64,000 nucleotides of DNA from positions 29,297 to 93,296 of the forward strand of contig CAZLJE010000022.1 of NCBI GenBank assembly GCA_964559835.1, given 5' to 3'. The first letter of the stretch is position 1. Each line of letters opens with the position of its first letter. The DNA comes from DAISJI01 sp964559835 (GTDB lineage Bacteria; Acidobacteriota; Terriglobia; Terriglobales; Acidobacteriaceae). The notes below the pieces were generated by a model that did no database searches, had not been told where the DNA came from, and saw nothing but the letters and a program-made list of their open reading frames with translations. A program made the position numbers and the translations under genes. Shown one piece after another: positions 34,174 to 41,211 of this stretch.

Positions 34174-35187
34174 GTGGCCTCAAATACCGCAGATCTCCTG
34201 GCCAAACCAGCAAAGCAAGCGGACACGCACGCCGTTATCCGCGTGGAAGGGCTGCGCCATCTTTACGGCGACCGCGCGGCGCTGGACGGCGTCAGCTTTG
34301 ACGTGCGCGGGGCGGAGATCTTCGGTCTCCTGGGCCCGAACGGCAGCGGCAAGACCACGATGTTCCGCATTCTCTCGACGCTCATGCTGCCGAGCGGCGG
34401 GCGGGCGATGATCGCCGGCTTCGACGCGGCGCGTGACGCGTCCAACCTGCGCAAGCACATCGGAGTGGTCTTCCAGGCCCAGAGTATCGACATTAAGCTG
34501 TCCGCCGAAGAGAATCTGCGCCATGTCGGCCACTTGTACGGGCTCTCCGGCTCCACACTCAAGCAGCGCATCCGCGAGATGCTCGGTCGCGTCGGGCTCT
34601 CCGACCGCGCCAACGACCGCGCCGAGACCTTCTCTGGCGGCATGCAGCGTCGCCTCGAATTGGCGAAAGGGCTGCTGCATCATCCATCGGTGCTGCTGCT
34701 GGATGAGCCGACGACCGGTCTTGATCCCGGCGCGCGTCGCGATCTCTGGCAGTACCTGCACACGCTGCGCGACGAGGAAGGCGTGACCATCATCGTGACT
34801 ACGCACCTGATGGAAGAGGCCGAGCGCTGCGACCGGCTCGCAATCCTCAGCGAAGGCAAGCTGGTGGCGCTGGGGACGCCAACGGAACTGAAGTCCGAGA
34901 TTGGCGGTGACGTCATCCTCCTGGAAGCCAGTGATCCTGAGTCGCTGGCCCGCAAAGTCCGCGAGCGCTACCGCATCGACGCCGCCCTCATTGCCGGGAA
35001 GGTGCGCCTGGAGCGCAGTCAGGGCCATCGCTTCGTCACCGATGTGGTGGAAGCGTTTCCGGGAGAGATCGAGAGCGTCTCGGTCAGCAAACCGAACCTG
35101 GAAGACGTCTTCATCCACCGCACCGGACACCGCTTCTGGACCGAAAGCGAATCCGGCGAAGAGGAAAAGAAGGCGGAGAAACATTGA
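34174..35187 (+). CDS. ABC transporter ATP-binding protein
   Basis: The GTG at 34174 is the likely start; a TTG 6 nt earlier is in frame. The ~337-residue protein has Walker A GPNGSGKTTMF, Q-loop GVVFQAQ, signature ETFSGGMQRRLELAKG, Walker B VLLLDEPTTGLD and the H-switch TTH. The C-terminal ~90 residues (ESVSVSKPNLEDVFIHRTGHRF) are of the type seen in ABC-2 exporters of the daunorubicin/NodI class. The permease follows. Placed between ctaB and a ctaM-like gene, it may support cytochrome assembly, but the substrate is unknown. Confidence 0.88.
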   Translation: MASNTADLLAKPAKQADTHAVIRVEGLRHLYGDRAALDGVSFDVRGAEIFGLLGPNGSGKTTMFRILSTLMLPSGGRAMIAGFDAARDASNLRKHIGVVFQAQSIDIKLSAEENLRHVGHLYGLSGSTLKQRIREMLGRVGLSDRANDRAETFSGGMQRRLELAKGLLHHPSVLLLDEPTTGLDPGARRDLWQYLHTLRDEEGVTIIVTTHLMEEAERCDRLAILSEGKLVALGTPTELKSEIGGDVILLEASDPESLARKVRERYRIDAALIAGKVRLERSQGHRFVTDVVEAFPGEIESVSVSKPNLEDVFIHRTGHRFWTESESGEEEKKAEKH

Positions 35188-36008
35188 TGGCTACGCAGGT
35201 CGAAACACTCCGCTCGACGGGCGCAACTGACGTTGGGACGCTGGTCCCGACCGTTTCGCTGTGGTGGCGCGAGATCGTGCGCTTCTATCGCCAGCGCAGC
35301 CGCGTCGTGGGCGTGATCGCTTCACCGGTATTGTTCTGGGTCGTCATCGGCTCCGGCTTCGGCACCAGCTTCCGCGGCGGACAAGGCCACGGCAACGAGC
35401 ACTACCTCGACTACTTCTTCCCCGGCGCTCTCATCATGATCGTGCTCTTTACATCGATCTTCACCATGATGAGCGTGATCGAGGACCGCAAGGAAGGCTT
35501 CCTGCTGAGCGTTTTGGTGGCGCCAGTACATCGATCGGTGATCGTGCTGGGCAAGGTGCTCGGCGGAACCACGCTGTCTGCGGTCCAAGGATTGGTGTTC
35601 CTGGCGTTCGCGCCGCTGCTCGGCGTGCACTTCGGAGTACAGGAATTTGGGCTGATCGTATTGGCTGTTTTTCTGACTTCGTTCGCGCTTACCGCTCTGG
35701 GGTTCGCCATTGCCTGGCCGATGGACTCGACTCAGGGCTTTCACGCCGTGATCAATCTGTTCCTTATCCCGCTGTGGCTGCTTTCGGGTGCGCTGTTTCC
35801 GCTCACCGGCGCGTCCGGCTGGATCCGGCTGCTCATGCGTATCAACCCGCTAACCTACGGCACCGAAGCGTTGCGCACGCTGCTCTTCCCTGCCAGCGCG
35901 GTGTTCTCCATCGGCGAATGCCTCGCTGTACTAGCGGGCTTTTCTGTCGTGATGTTCGCCATTGCCTTCGCCATCGCGAATCGCCGCAGCACAAAACCGG
36001 CCGCGTAG
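35187..36008 (+). CDS. ABC-2 type transporter permease
   Basis: Start at the ATG that overlaps the ATPase stop by one base. The ~273-residue protein has six membrane helices and the ABC-2 motif region IEDRKEGFLLSVLVAPVHRSVIVLGKVLGGT. SGALFPLTG and RINPLTYGTEALR are typical of NodJ/DrrB-like permeases. Co-transcribed with the ATPase. The pair stands in a heme A/cytochrome oxidase assembly cluster. Confidence 0.88.
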   Translation: MATQVETLRSTGATDVGTLVPTVSLWWREIVRFYRQRSRVVGVIASPVLFWVVIGSGFGTSFRGGQGHGNEHYLDYFFPGALIMIVLFTSIFTMMSVIEDRKEGFLLSVLVAPVHRSVIVLGKVLGGTTLSAVQGLVFLAFAPLLGVHFGVQEFGLIVLAVFLTSFALTALGFAIAWPMDSTQGFHAVINLFLIPLWLLSGALFPLTGASGWIRLLMRINPLTYGTEALRTLLFPASAVFSIGECLAVLAGFSVVMFAIAFAIANRRSTKPAA

Positions 36009-36009
36009 T

Positions 36010-36429
36010 ATGTCCGATTACACGATCTTTCCGGTCATCAATGCTTGCCTGAATGGCTCGAGCGCCGTGCTGGTCGCGGCCGCACGCGCCCAGATCCGCC
36101 GCGGAAAGATCGCCGTACACAAGGCGCTCATGATCGCCGCCGTCTGCACCTCGTCCCTCTTCCTGATTTCCTATGTCTGGTATCACGCGCACGTGGGCAG
36201 CATTCGCTTCCAGGGACAGGGATGGTCTCGGCCGGTATATTTCACGATCCTGATCAGCCACACGTTCCTGGCAGCAGCGATCGTTCCCCTCGTCATCATC
36301 ACCCTGATGCACGGACTCCGCCGCCGCGATCCCAAGCACCGCGCGATCGCCCGCTGGACGTATCCGCTCTGGATCTATGTCTCGTGCACGGGTGTGGTTA
36401 TCTACCTGATGCTCTATCATCTGTTCTGA
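36010..36429 (+). CDS. DUF420 (CtaM-like) membrane protein
   Basis: Start at ATG 36010, one base after the permease stop. The 139-residue protein has four membrane helices and the DUF420 features NACLNGSSAVLV, VHKALMIAAVCTSS, LISYVWYHAHVG and SHTFLAAAIVPLVIITL, with several conserved histidines. CtaM of Firmicutes is needed for aa3 oxidase activity. Presence next to ctaA/ctaB points to the same job here (inference). Confidence 0.8.
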   Translation: MSDYTIFPVINACLNGSSAVLVAAARAQIRRGKIAVHKALMIAAVCTSSLFLISYVWYHAHVGSIRFQGQGWSRPVYFTILISHTFLAAAIVPLVIITLMHGLRRRDPKHRAIARWTYPLWIYVSCTGVVIYLMLYHLF

Positions 36430-36431
36430 GC

Positions 36432-37058
36432 ATGAAGTCTGTTGTCCAAAATCCAGCCGACCCGCGCCTGGGGCCGAAGCGTACCGCGACGTTGCTCCTC
36501 TTCTTCGTTTGCTGGATCGCCGTCGTGGGCGGTTTCTATCTCTGGCGCGGCTTCCACCGCAGCACGGCCGACCTCGGCACGCGTTTGCAGGATACGTCGA
36601 ACGCCAAGACGGTGCAGGACGCGAGCATCGAGCTGGCTGCGCGAATGAAGCAACACGATCCAGAAGCCCAGCGCTGGTATCCGGCGCTCCTGAAGATGAC
36701 CCAGAGCCCTTCGCCCGACCAGCGTGGCGTCGCCGCCTGGATCATGGCCAACGACACTACGCGTGACGACTTCCACCAATCGCTGCTACGGCTGACAAAC
36801 GACCCTTCACCTTCAGTACGCGCGAATGCGGCTGTCACGCTCGACAAATTCAAGGATCCAATCGGTCGCGAAGCGCTACGCGAGATGCTCACGTCGGCAA
36901 CGGCAACCTCGGACGAACAATGGGAAGCGTTACGGGCGCTGCGCGTGATCGGTCGAAAGGAGGATCTGGCGATCACAACTCGATTCGAGGGGTCGACCGA
37001 CCCGCGGTTGCGCGACGCAGCAAAGGAAGCAGCTCAAGCCATCAACGACCGCAATTAA
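36432..37058 (+). CDS. Membrane-anchored HEAT-repeat protein
   Basis: The 208-residue protein has a single N-terminal membrane helix (TATLLLFFVCWIAVVGGFYLW) and an extracytoplasmic domain of HEAT-type helix pairs (GVAAWIMANDTTRDDFHQSLLRL, PSVRANAAVTLDKFKDPIGREAL, EQWEALRALRVIGRKEDLA). It lies 2 bp after the DUF420 gene, at the end of the cta run. HEAT repeats bind proteins; the partner could be the oxidase or its assembly factors. No catalytic residues. Confidence 0.7.
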   Translation: MKSVVQNPADPRLGPKRTATLLLFFVCWIAVVGGFYLWRGFHRSTADLGTRLQDTSNAKTVQDASIELAARMKQHDPEAQRWYPALLKMTQSPSPDQRGVAAWIMANDTTRDDFHQSLLRLTNDPSPSVRANAAVTLDKFKDPIGREALREMLTSATATSDEQWEALRALRVIGRKEDLAITTRFEGSTDPRLRDAAKEAAQAINDRN

Positions 37059-37063
37059 CGAAC

Positions 37064-37090
37064 TCGTAACTTACAACGTACAACTTACAA
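37064..37090 (+). repeat. TAACTTACAACG-type microrepeat
   Basis: Short imperfect units GTAACTTACAAC, GTACAACTTACAAC at the end of the cta run. Confidence 0.35.
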
Positions 37091-37096
37091 CTGGTT

Positions 37097-37381
37097 TTAT
37101 TTGCTCGCCGAGTGCTCTCCGAGCGCCGCCTCGATGTCGTCGGGGCCGAGCTTTTCGCCGTCGTTCATGCGTTTCAGGACCGCCTCGATGATGTCCTTCG
37201 CCTCATCCTTCTTCCAGTTGCGGATGAAGCCGTCGTAAAAGTGCTCGCCGGCCATCGCCTTGTTGATCTCCCACTCTTTGTTGTTCTCGTTCAGCTCGGT
37301 GTAATAAACGACGCGGAACTTCCCGGTGTAAGTCCCATCACGATAAATCTCGAACATCACCTTGTCGGAATCCATTGCCAT
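37097..37381 (-). CDS. Small hypothetical protein
   Basis: The 94-residue start is the ATG at 37381 with AGGA 9-12 nt upstream; a second in-frame ATG is at 37375. Content is MAMDSDKVMFEIYRDGTY, VVYYTELNENNKEWEINKAM, FYDGFIRNWKKDEAKDIIEA. I do not recognise a family. The C-terminal half is helical and charged. It is divergent from the erythromycin-esterase-family gene. Cytoplasmic by composition. Confidence 0.6.
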   Translation of the reverse strand: MAMDSDKVMFEIYRDGTYTGKFRVVYYTELNENNKEWEINKAMAGEHFYDGFIRNWKKDEAKDIIEAVLKRMNDGEKLGPDDIEAALGEHSASK

Positions 37382-37538
37382 CCGTATAAATCCTGGGCTG
37401 CAGAGGTTTGGTTCATTGTAGCGCAGCAGACCTCGAATTTGCCGCTGCCGGGCCATCGTTGTGCCGGTCTTCCCGCCTCCAATCAACGCAGGCCCCATAG
37501 TTTGCAGAGCTCGCCGGCAGCCCTGGTTGGGAGATCCC

Positions 37539-38873
37539 ATGCCCCCCGTAGACCCATTCCAAGTACGCGTGATACGCAATAGTGCCGTCGCCTTGAGCGA
37601 AAGCACTCGTGATTATGATGGTCTGCTCGACTCCATCGGCGATGCCCGTTTCGTGCTCCTGGGCGAAGCCAGCCACGGTACTCACGAGTTTTACCGCACC
37701 CGGGCGCAGATCACGCAGCGCCTGATCGAAGAAAAGGGATTCACCGCCGTCGCGGCGGAAGCGGACTGGCCCGATGCCTACCGCGTCAATCAATATGTAC
37801 GCGGCGGCAACGAAGATGCCGTGGCCATCGATTCGCTGAACAGCTTCAAACGTTTTCCCGCCTGGATGTGGCGAAATGCCGATGTCCTCGATTTCGTCGG
37901 CTGGCTGCGCGAGCACAACAATGGCATCACCGAGCGAGCCGCCAGGGCCGGCTTCTACGGTCTGGATCTCTATAGCCTGCACTCCTCCATGCAAGCCGTC
38001 TTGCGTTTCCTGGATAAGGCCGATCCGGAGGCGGCCCAGCGGGCGCGTTACCGCTATTCCTGCTTCGACCATCTCGGCGAAGATCCCCAGTCGTACGGCT
38101 ATGCCGCCCACTTCGGACTGACAAAGAGTTGCGAGGACGAGGCAGTCCAGCAGCTCGTCGAAATGCAGAAACGCGCCGCCGAACTGGCGCGCCGCGACGG
38201 CCATTCCGATCCCGACGCCTTCTTCTACGCCGAACAAAATGCCCGGCTGGTCAAGAACGCCGAGGAATATTACCGCACCATGTTTCACGGGCGCGTGTCA
38301 TCGTGGAACCTGCGCGACCGGCACATGGCGGAAACACTCGACGCGCTCGCCCGGCATCTCGGCCCGTCTTCAAAGATCGTGGTCTGGGCCCATAATTCTC
38401 ACGTCGGAGATGCTCGCGCCACCGAAATGGGCGCAGGCGGCGAATGGAATATCGGCCAACTTGTGCGGCAAAAGTACGGCGATCGTACCGTCCTTATCGG
38501 TTTCACCACCTGGTCGGGAACCGTCACCGCCGCCTCCGATTGGGGCAGAGCTGCGGAGCGCAAGCACGTCCGACCCGCCCTGGTCGACAGCTACGAACTG
38601 CTCTTCCATGAAGCGGCCATCCCTCGATTCCTGTTGCTGCTCCGCCAGGACGCTGCCCTCGCGTCGGTGCTCCGCGCGCCAAAGCTGGAGCGGGCGATCG
38701 GCGTCGTGTACATGCCGAACTCTGAGCGGGCCAGCCATTACTTTCATGCCGTGTTGCCGGAACAGTTCGATGCCGTCATCCACTTCGACCAAACGCGCGC
38801 CGTCGAACCGCTGGAGGTCACGGCGGAATGGCGGGCCGGTGAACTGCCCGAAACGTATCCCTCGGCCGTGTAG
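37539..38873 (+). CDS. Erythromycin esterase-family protein
   Basis: The ATG at 37539 follows GGGAGA. The 444-residue enzyme has the family signature LGEASHGTHEFYRTRAQITQRL (the Glu/His pair used in hydrolysis) and EADWPDAYRVN, VVWAHNSHVGDARATEMG and VYMPNSERASHYFHAVLPEQFDAVIHF. Family members split macrolide esters, but most genomic homologues have unknown substrates. It lies 19 bp before a DUF5335 gene, an association seen often. Not proof of resistance. Confidence 0.87.
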   Translation: MPPVDPFQVRVIRNSAVALSESTRDYDGLLDSIGDARFVLLGEASHGTHEFYRTRAQITQRLIEEKGFTAVAAEADWPDAYRVNQYVRGGNEDAVAIDSLNSFKRFPAWMWRNADVLDFVGWLREHNNGITERAARAGFYGLDLYSLHSSMQAVLRFLDKADPEAAQRARYRYSCFDHLGEDPQSYGYAAHFGLTKSCEDEAVQQLVEMQKRAAELARRDGHSDPDAFFYAEQNARLVKNAEEYYRTMFHGRVSSWNLRDRHMAETLDALARHLGPSSKIVVWAHNSHVGDARATEMGAGGEWNIGQLVRQKYGDRTVLIGFTTWSGTVTAASDWGRAAERKHVRPALVDSYELLFHEAAIPRFLLLLRQDAALASVLRAPKLERAIGVVYMPNSERASHYFHAVLPEQFDAVIHFDQTRAVEPLEVTAEWRAGELPETYPSAV

Positions 38874-38892
38874 CCGGAAGGAAGGTGCACTG

Positions 38893-39321
38893 ATGCAACG
38901 AGAAACCCAATCGCCTGTTAAGACCGTATCCGCTGATGAAGCATGGGATGGGACAGGCCCAGTGGAGATTGAACGTGACAGCTGGCGGAGTTTCCTCGAC
39001 ACCTTCAGCCTGCAACACCAGGGCTGGCGAGTCATCGTCGAAGTCAGCGATGGTGAGGGCAACAAAGTGCTCGCGGAGGAGAGGCCTCTGACGGGCGTCT
39101 CCTTCGATAATGCAACTGGTGAGCCGCACGCCTATGTGGAGATCGCGGTGCGGGACGAACACCTTACACACATCATCGAGAATCCGAAGCGGATCCGCTT
39201 CGAGCGCACCGAAAGCGGTGCTCACAGCGGTCTGACCATCGAAGCGGCGGACGGCACAACCACGCGGGTGCGATTCCGCGTACCGGTGGCTCCGGAGATG
39301 CTGGACGGCCGGGCAGCATGA
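38893..39321 (+). CDS. DUF5335-family protein
   Basis: A 142-residue protein. Start at 38893 with GGAAGG upstream. Phrases VEIERDSWRSFLDTFSLQHQGW, VEVSDGEGNKVLAEERPLTGVSFD and RIRFERTESGAHSGLTIEAADG match DUF5335. Predicted as a beta-rich soluble protein. Function is unknown; it travels with the erythromycin-esterase-family gene. Confidence 0.65.
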   Translation: MQRETQSPVKTVSADEAWDGTGPVEIERDSWRSFLDTFSLQHQGWRVIVEVSDGEGNKVLAEERPLTGVSFDNATGEPHAYVEIAVRDEHLTHIIENPKRIRFERTESGAHSGLTIEAADGTTTRVRFRVPVAPEMLDGRAA

Positions 39322-39330
39322 CGTCGGTCC

Positions 39331-39359
39331 GGTAGAACTACGGTTCTATCCGTTAAAAT
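39331..39359 (+). promoter_or_regulatory. Hairpin plus TTAAAAT promoter
   Basis: A hairpin GGTAGAAC/GTTCTATC(C) (39331-39350) is followed by the -10-like TTAAAAT (39353-39359), 10 nt before the ATG at 39370. Confidence 0.3.
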
Positions 39360-39369
39360 CGACGCACTC

Positions 39370-40035
39370 ATGCCTGCTTACTTTACCGCTGAACTGTTCG
39401 AGTTCCTGGCGAAGCTGAAACGTAACAATCGTCGGCCGTGGTTTGAAAAGCACCGCGACGAATACGAGTCCCTGATCCTGCGGCCGGCCGTGAAGTTCAT
39501 CGAGGACTTCGGGCCGCATCTCTACCAGATCACTCCGCATCTCGTCGCCGACGCTCGTCCCTACCGCGGATCGCTCTTCCGCATTTACCGCGACACGCGC
39601 TTCTCGCACGACAAGCGTCCTTACAAGTGGCATACAGCGATGCAGTTTTCGCATGCGGGCAAGGGCGTTCACTCTCCCGGCTTCTACCTCCATCTCGAAC
39701 CCGGCTCGTGCTTCGCGGCTTCCGGACTGTGGCACGCCGACCCCCGCACGCTGCTGAAGGCCCGTACAGCGATGGTTTCGCGTCCGGATGAGTGGCGCGA
39801 AGTCCGCGGGCTCATCAATTGGGATGACGCGAGTAAGCTGACGCGTCCGCCTCGCGGATTTACGCGAACCCACGAATTCGTCGAAGATCTGAAGCTGCGC
39901 GATATCGGCACGTCGGTCGAATTGACGGAGAAGCAGGTCTGCTCCCCGCGCTTCATGCAGACCTTCGTCGCGGCCTGCCGCAAGATGGCGCCGCTGACGC
40001 AGTTCTTGAGCCACGCCATCGGGGTGAAGTTCTAA
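39370..40035 (+). CDS. DUF2461 (TIGR02453) family protein
   Basis: A 221-residue protein with AELFEFLAKLKRNNRRPWFEKHRDEYE, FGPHLYQI, RDTRFSHDKRPYKWHTAMQF, HLEPGSCFAASGLWHAD, all typical of the DUF2461 fold. It probably binds a nucleic acid or ligand; role unknown. Preceded by a -10-like TTAAAAT. Confidence 0.88.
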   Translation: MPAYFTAELFEFLAKLKRNNRRPWFEKHRDEYESLILRPAVKFIEDFGPHLYQITPHLVADARPYRGSLFRIYRDTRFSHDKRPYKWHTAMQFSHAGKGVHSPGFYLHLEPGSCFAASGLWHADPRTLLKARTAMVSRPDEWREVRGLINWDDASKLTRPPRGFTRTHEFVEDLKLRDIGTSVELTEKQVCSPRFMQTFVAACRKMAPLTQFLSHAIGVKF

Positions 40036-40038
40036 GAC

Positions 40039-40115
40039 TCGTATTCCGTATTTCGTATTCCGTGTAGCAAACTGCAACCCTGGCGCGGAATACGGAATAC
40101 GTGATACGGAATACG
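40039..40115. repeat. ATTCCGT/ACGGAAT microrepeat hairpin
   Basis: Left arm: CGTATTCCGTATTTCGTATT. Right arm: GGAATACGGAATACGTGATA and ACGGAATACG. Together they form a long hairpin with about 22 nt loop (40064-40084). It lies directly after the DUF2461 gene. Confidence 0.55.
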
Positions 40116-40400
40116 CGTTCGCGACAACACATCATTCGAATTTGTTCCCTACATATTTTTCTGCGTTCGCGTCCGCATCAGGAACCTGCCGGCGCGTTCA
40201 TTGTCTAAGCAATCAGGAAGCGGGACGGCTCACGCAAACACAGCGGCGTGAGGCGGACCGCACGGAACGGCCGTTCCTCCGATGTCCGGAGCCACTCAAC
40301 ATCCCCTGGTGGCGACGGGCGCAGCTCGCGCGCGCCGGCGAGGCGGATGCGGAACTATTCGCCTCGCCGTGGCTCCGCGAGATATTGCGAAGGAGGAACT
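40116..40400 (+). other. Intergenic region before the TonB-like gene
   Basis: No gene supported. The frame 40142-40882 is a shadow of the next gene. The ribosome-binding site GAAGGAGGAACT lies directly before 40401. Confidence 0.5.
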
Positions 40401-41141
40401 ATGTTCGAAGACGCCCTGTTCGCCACCAACCGCCGCCGCTCGCCCCAACAACGATGGGCGGCAATCACCTCGATCCTGCTGCAAGCTGGATTCGTAACGT
40501 TCATCGTTGCGCTGCCCCTGTTCTTCACCGAAGCACTGCCGCTGAATCTCGGCAGGATCACCGAACTGCCGAGCGTGCCACGTTCGGCTGGACCGCCGCC
40601 GACGCAACCAACTCCAACCCATGCTTCACCTCGAACTGCAACCAGCGAACTGGTCAACGAGCGATTGATCTTTGTCCGCGTACCGACCGGACGCGCGAAG
40701 TCGATCACCGACAACGCACCGCCCGAGCCGGCCTGTGTCGGACTGTGCGTGCCTGGTTCGACGGGACCTGGTACCGGCGGCGACAATCCGCTGGACCGGA
40801 TCCTCGGGGAACCCATCAGCCATGCGACTGTCTTACCCAAGCCGCCGGCTCCCAAGATCACAAAGGTGTCTCACATGGATGAGGGTCTGCTCGTCCACAA
40901 AGTCACGCCGGTATATCCGCAGTTGGCGGTCACGGCGCGCCAGCAAGGCACGGTGCTGCTGCACGCGATCATCGGGCGCGATGGGACGATCCAGAATTTA
41001 CAGGCGGTCAGCGGGCCGCCACTGCTGATCAAGGCGGCGATCGACGCAGTGTCTCAGTGGCGATATCGGCCGTATGTCCTCAATGGCGAGCCGGTGGAGG
41101 TCGACACGCAGATCACGGTGAACTTTAAGCTGGGTGGATGA
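40401..41141 (+). CDS. Energy transducer TonB family protein
   Basis: The 246-residue protein has a short cytoplasmic N-terminus, one membrane helix (WAAITSILLQAGFVTFIVALPLFF), a Pro-rich periplasmic part (PPPTQPTPTHASP) and the TonB C-terminal domain (VTPVYPQLAVTARQQGTVLLHAIIGRDGTIQNLQAVSG, DAVSQWRYRPYVLNGEPVEV). It would couple the proton gradient to a receptor such as the Oar-like protein. ExbB/ExbD are not close. A 43-bp copy of its 3' end recurs at 47109. Confidence 0.88.
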   Translation: MFEDALFATNRRRSPQQRWAAITSILLQAGFVTFIVALPLFFTEALPLNLGRITELPSVPRSAGPPPTQPTPTHASPRTATSELVNERLIFVRVPTGRAKSITDNAPPEPACVGLCVPGSTGPGTGGDNPLDRILGEPISHATVLPKPPAPKITKVSHMDEGLLVHKVTPVYPQLAVTARQQGTVLLHAIIGRDGTIQNLQAVSGPPLLIKAAIDAVSQWRYRPYVLNGEPVEVDTQITVNFKLGG

Positions 41142-41174
41142 ACAGGGAACGTGCGGCTTGTGGCGATGGGTTTT

Positions 41175-41210
41175 TCATCCCATGCGCCATGAGCCATGAG
41201 CCCTGCCCTA
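41175..41210 (+). repeat. CATGAGCC/CATGCGCC microrepeat
   Basis: CATGCGCCATGAGCCATGAG-type block after the TonB-like gene. Confidence 0.35.
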
Positions 41211-41211
41211 A

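Noticed and set aside
37539..38873. Macrolide resistance gene
   Set aside because: The family is broad; most genomic members are not proven to act on macrolides.
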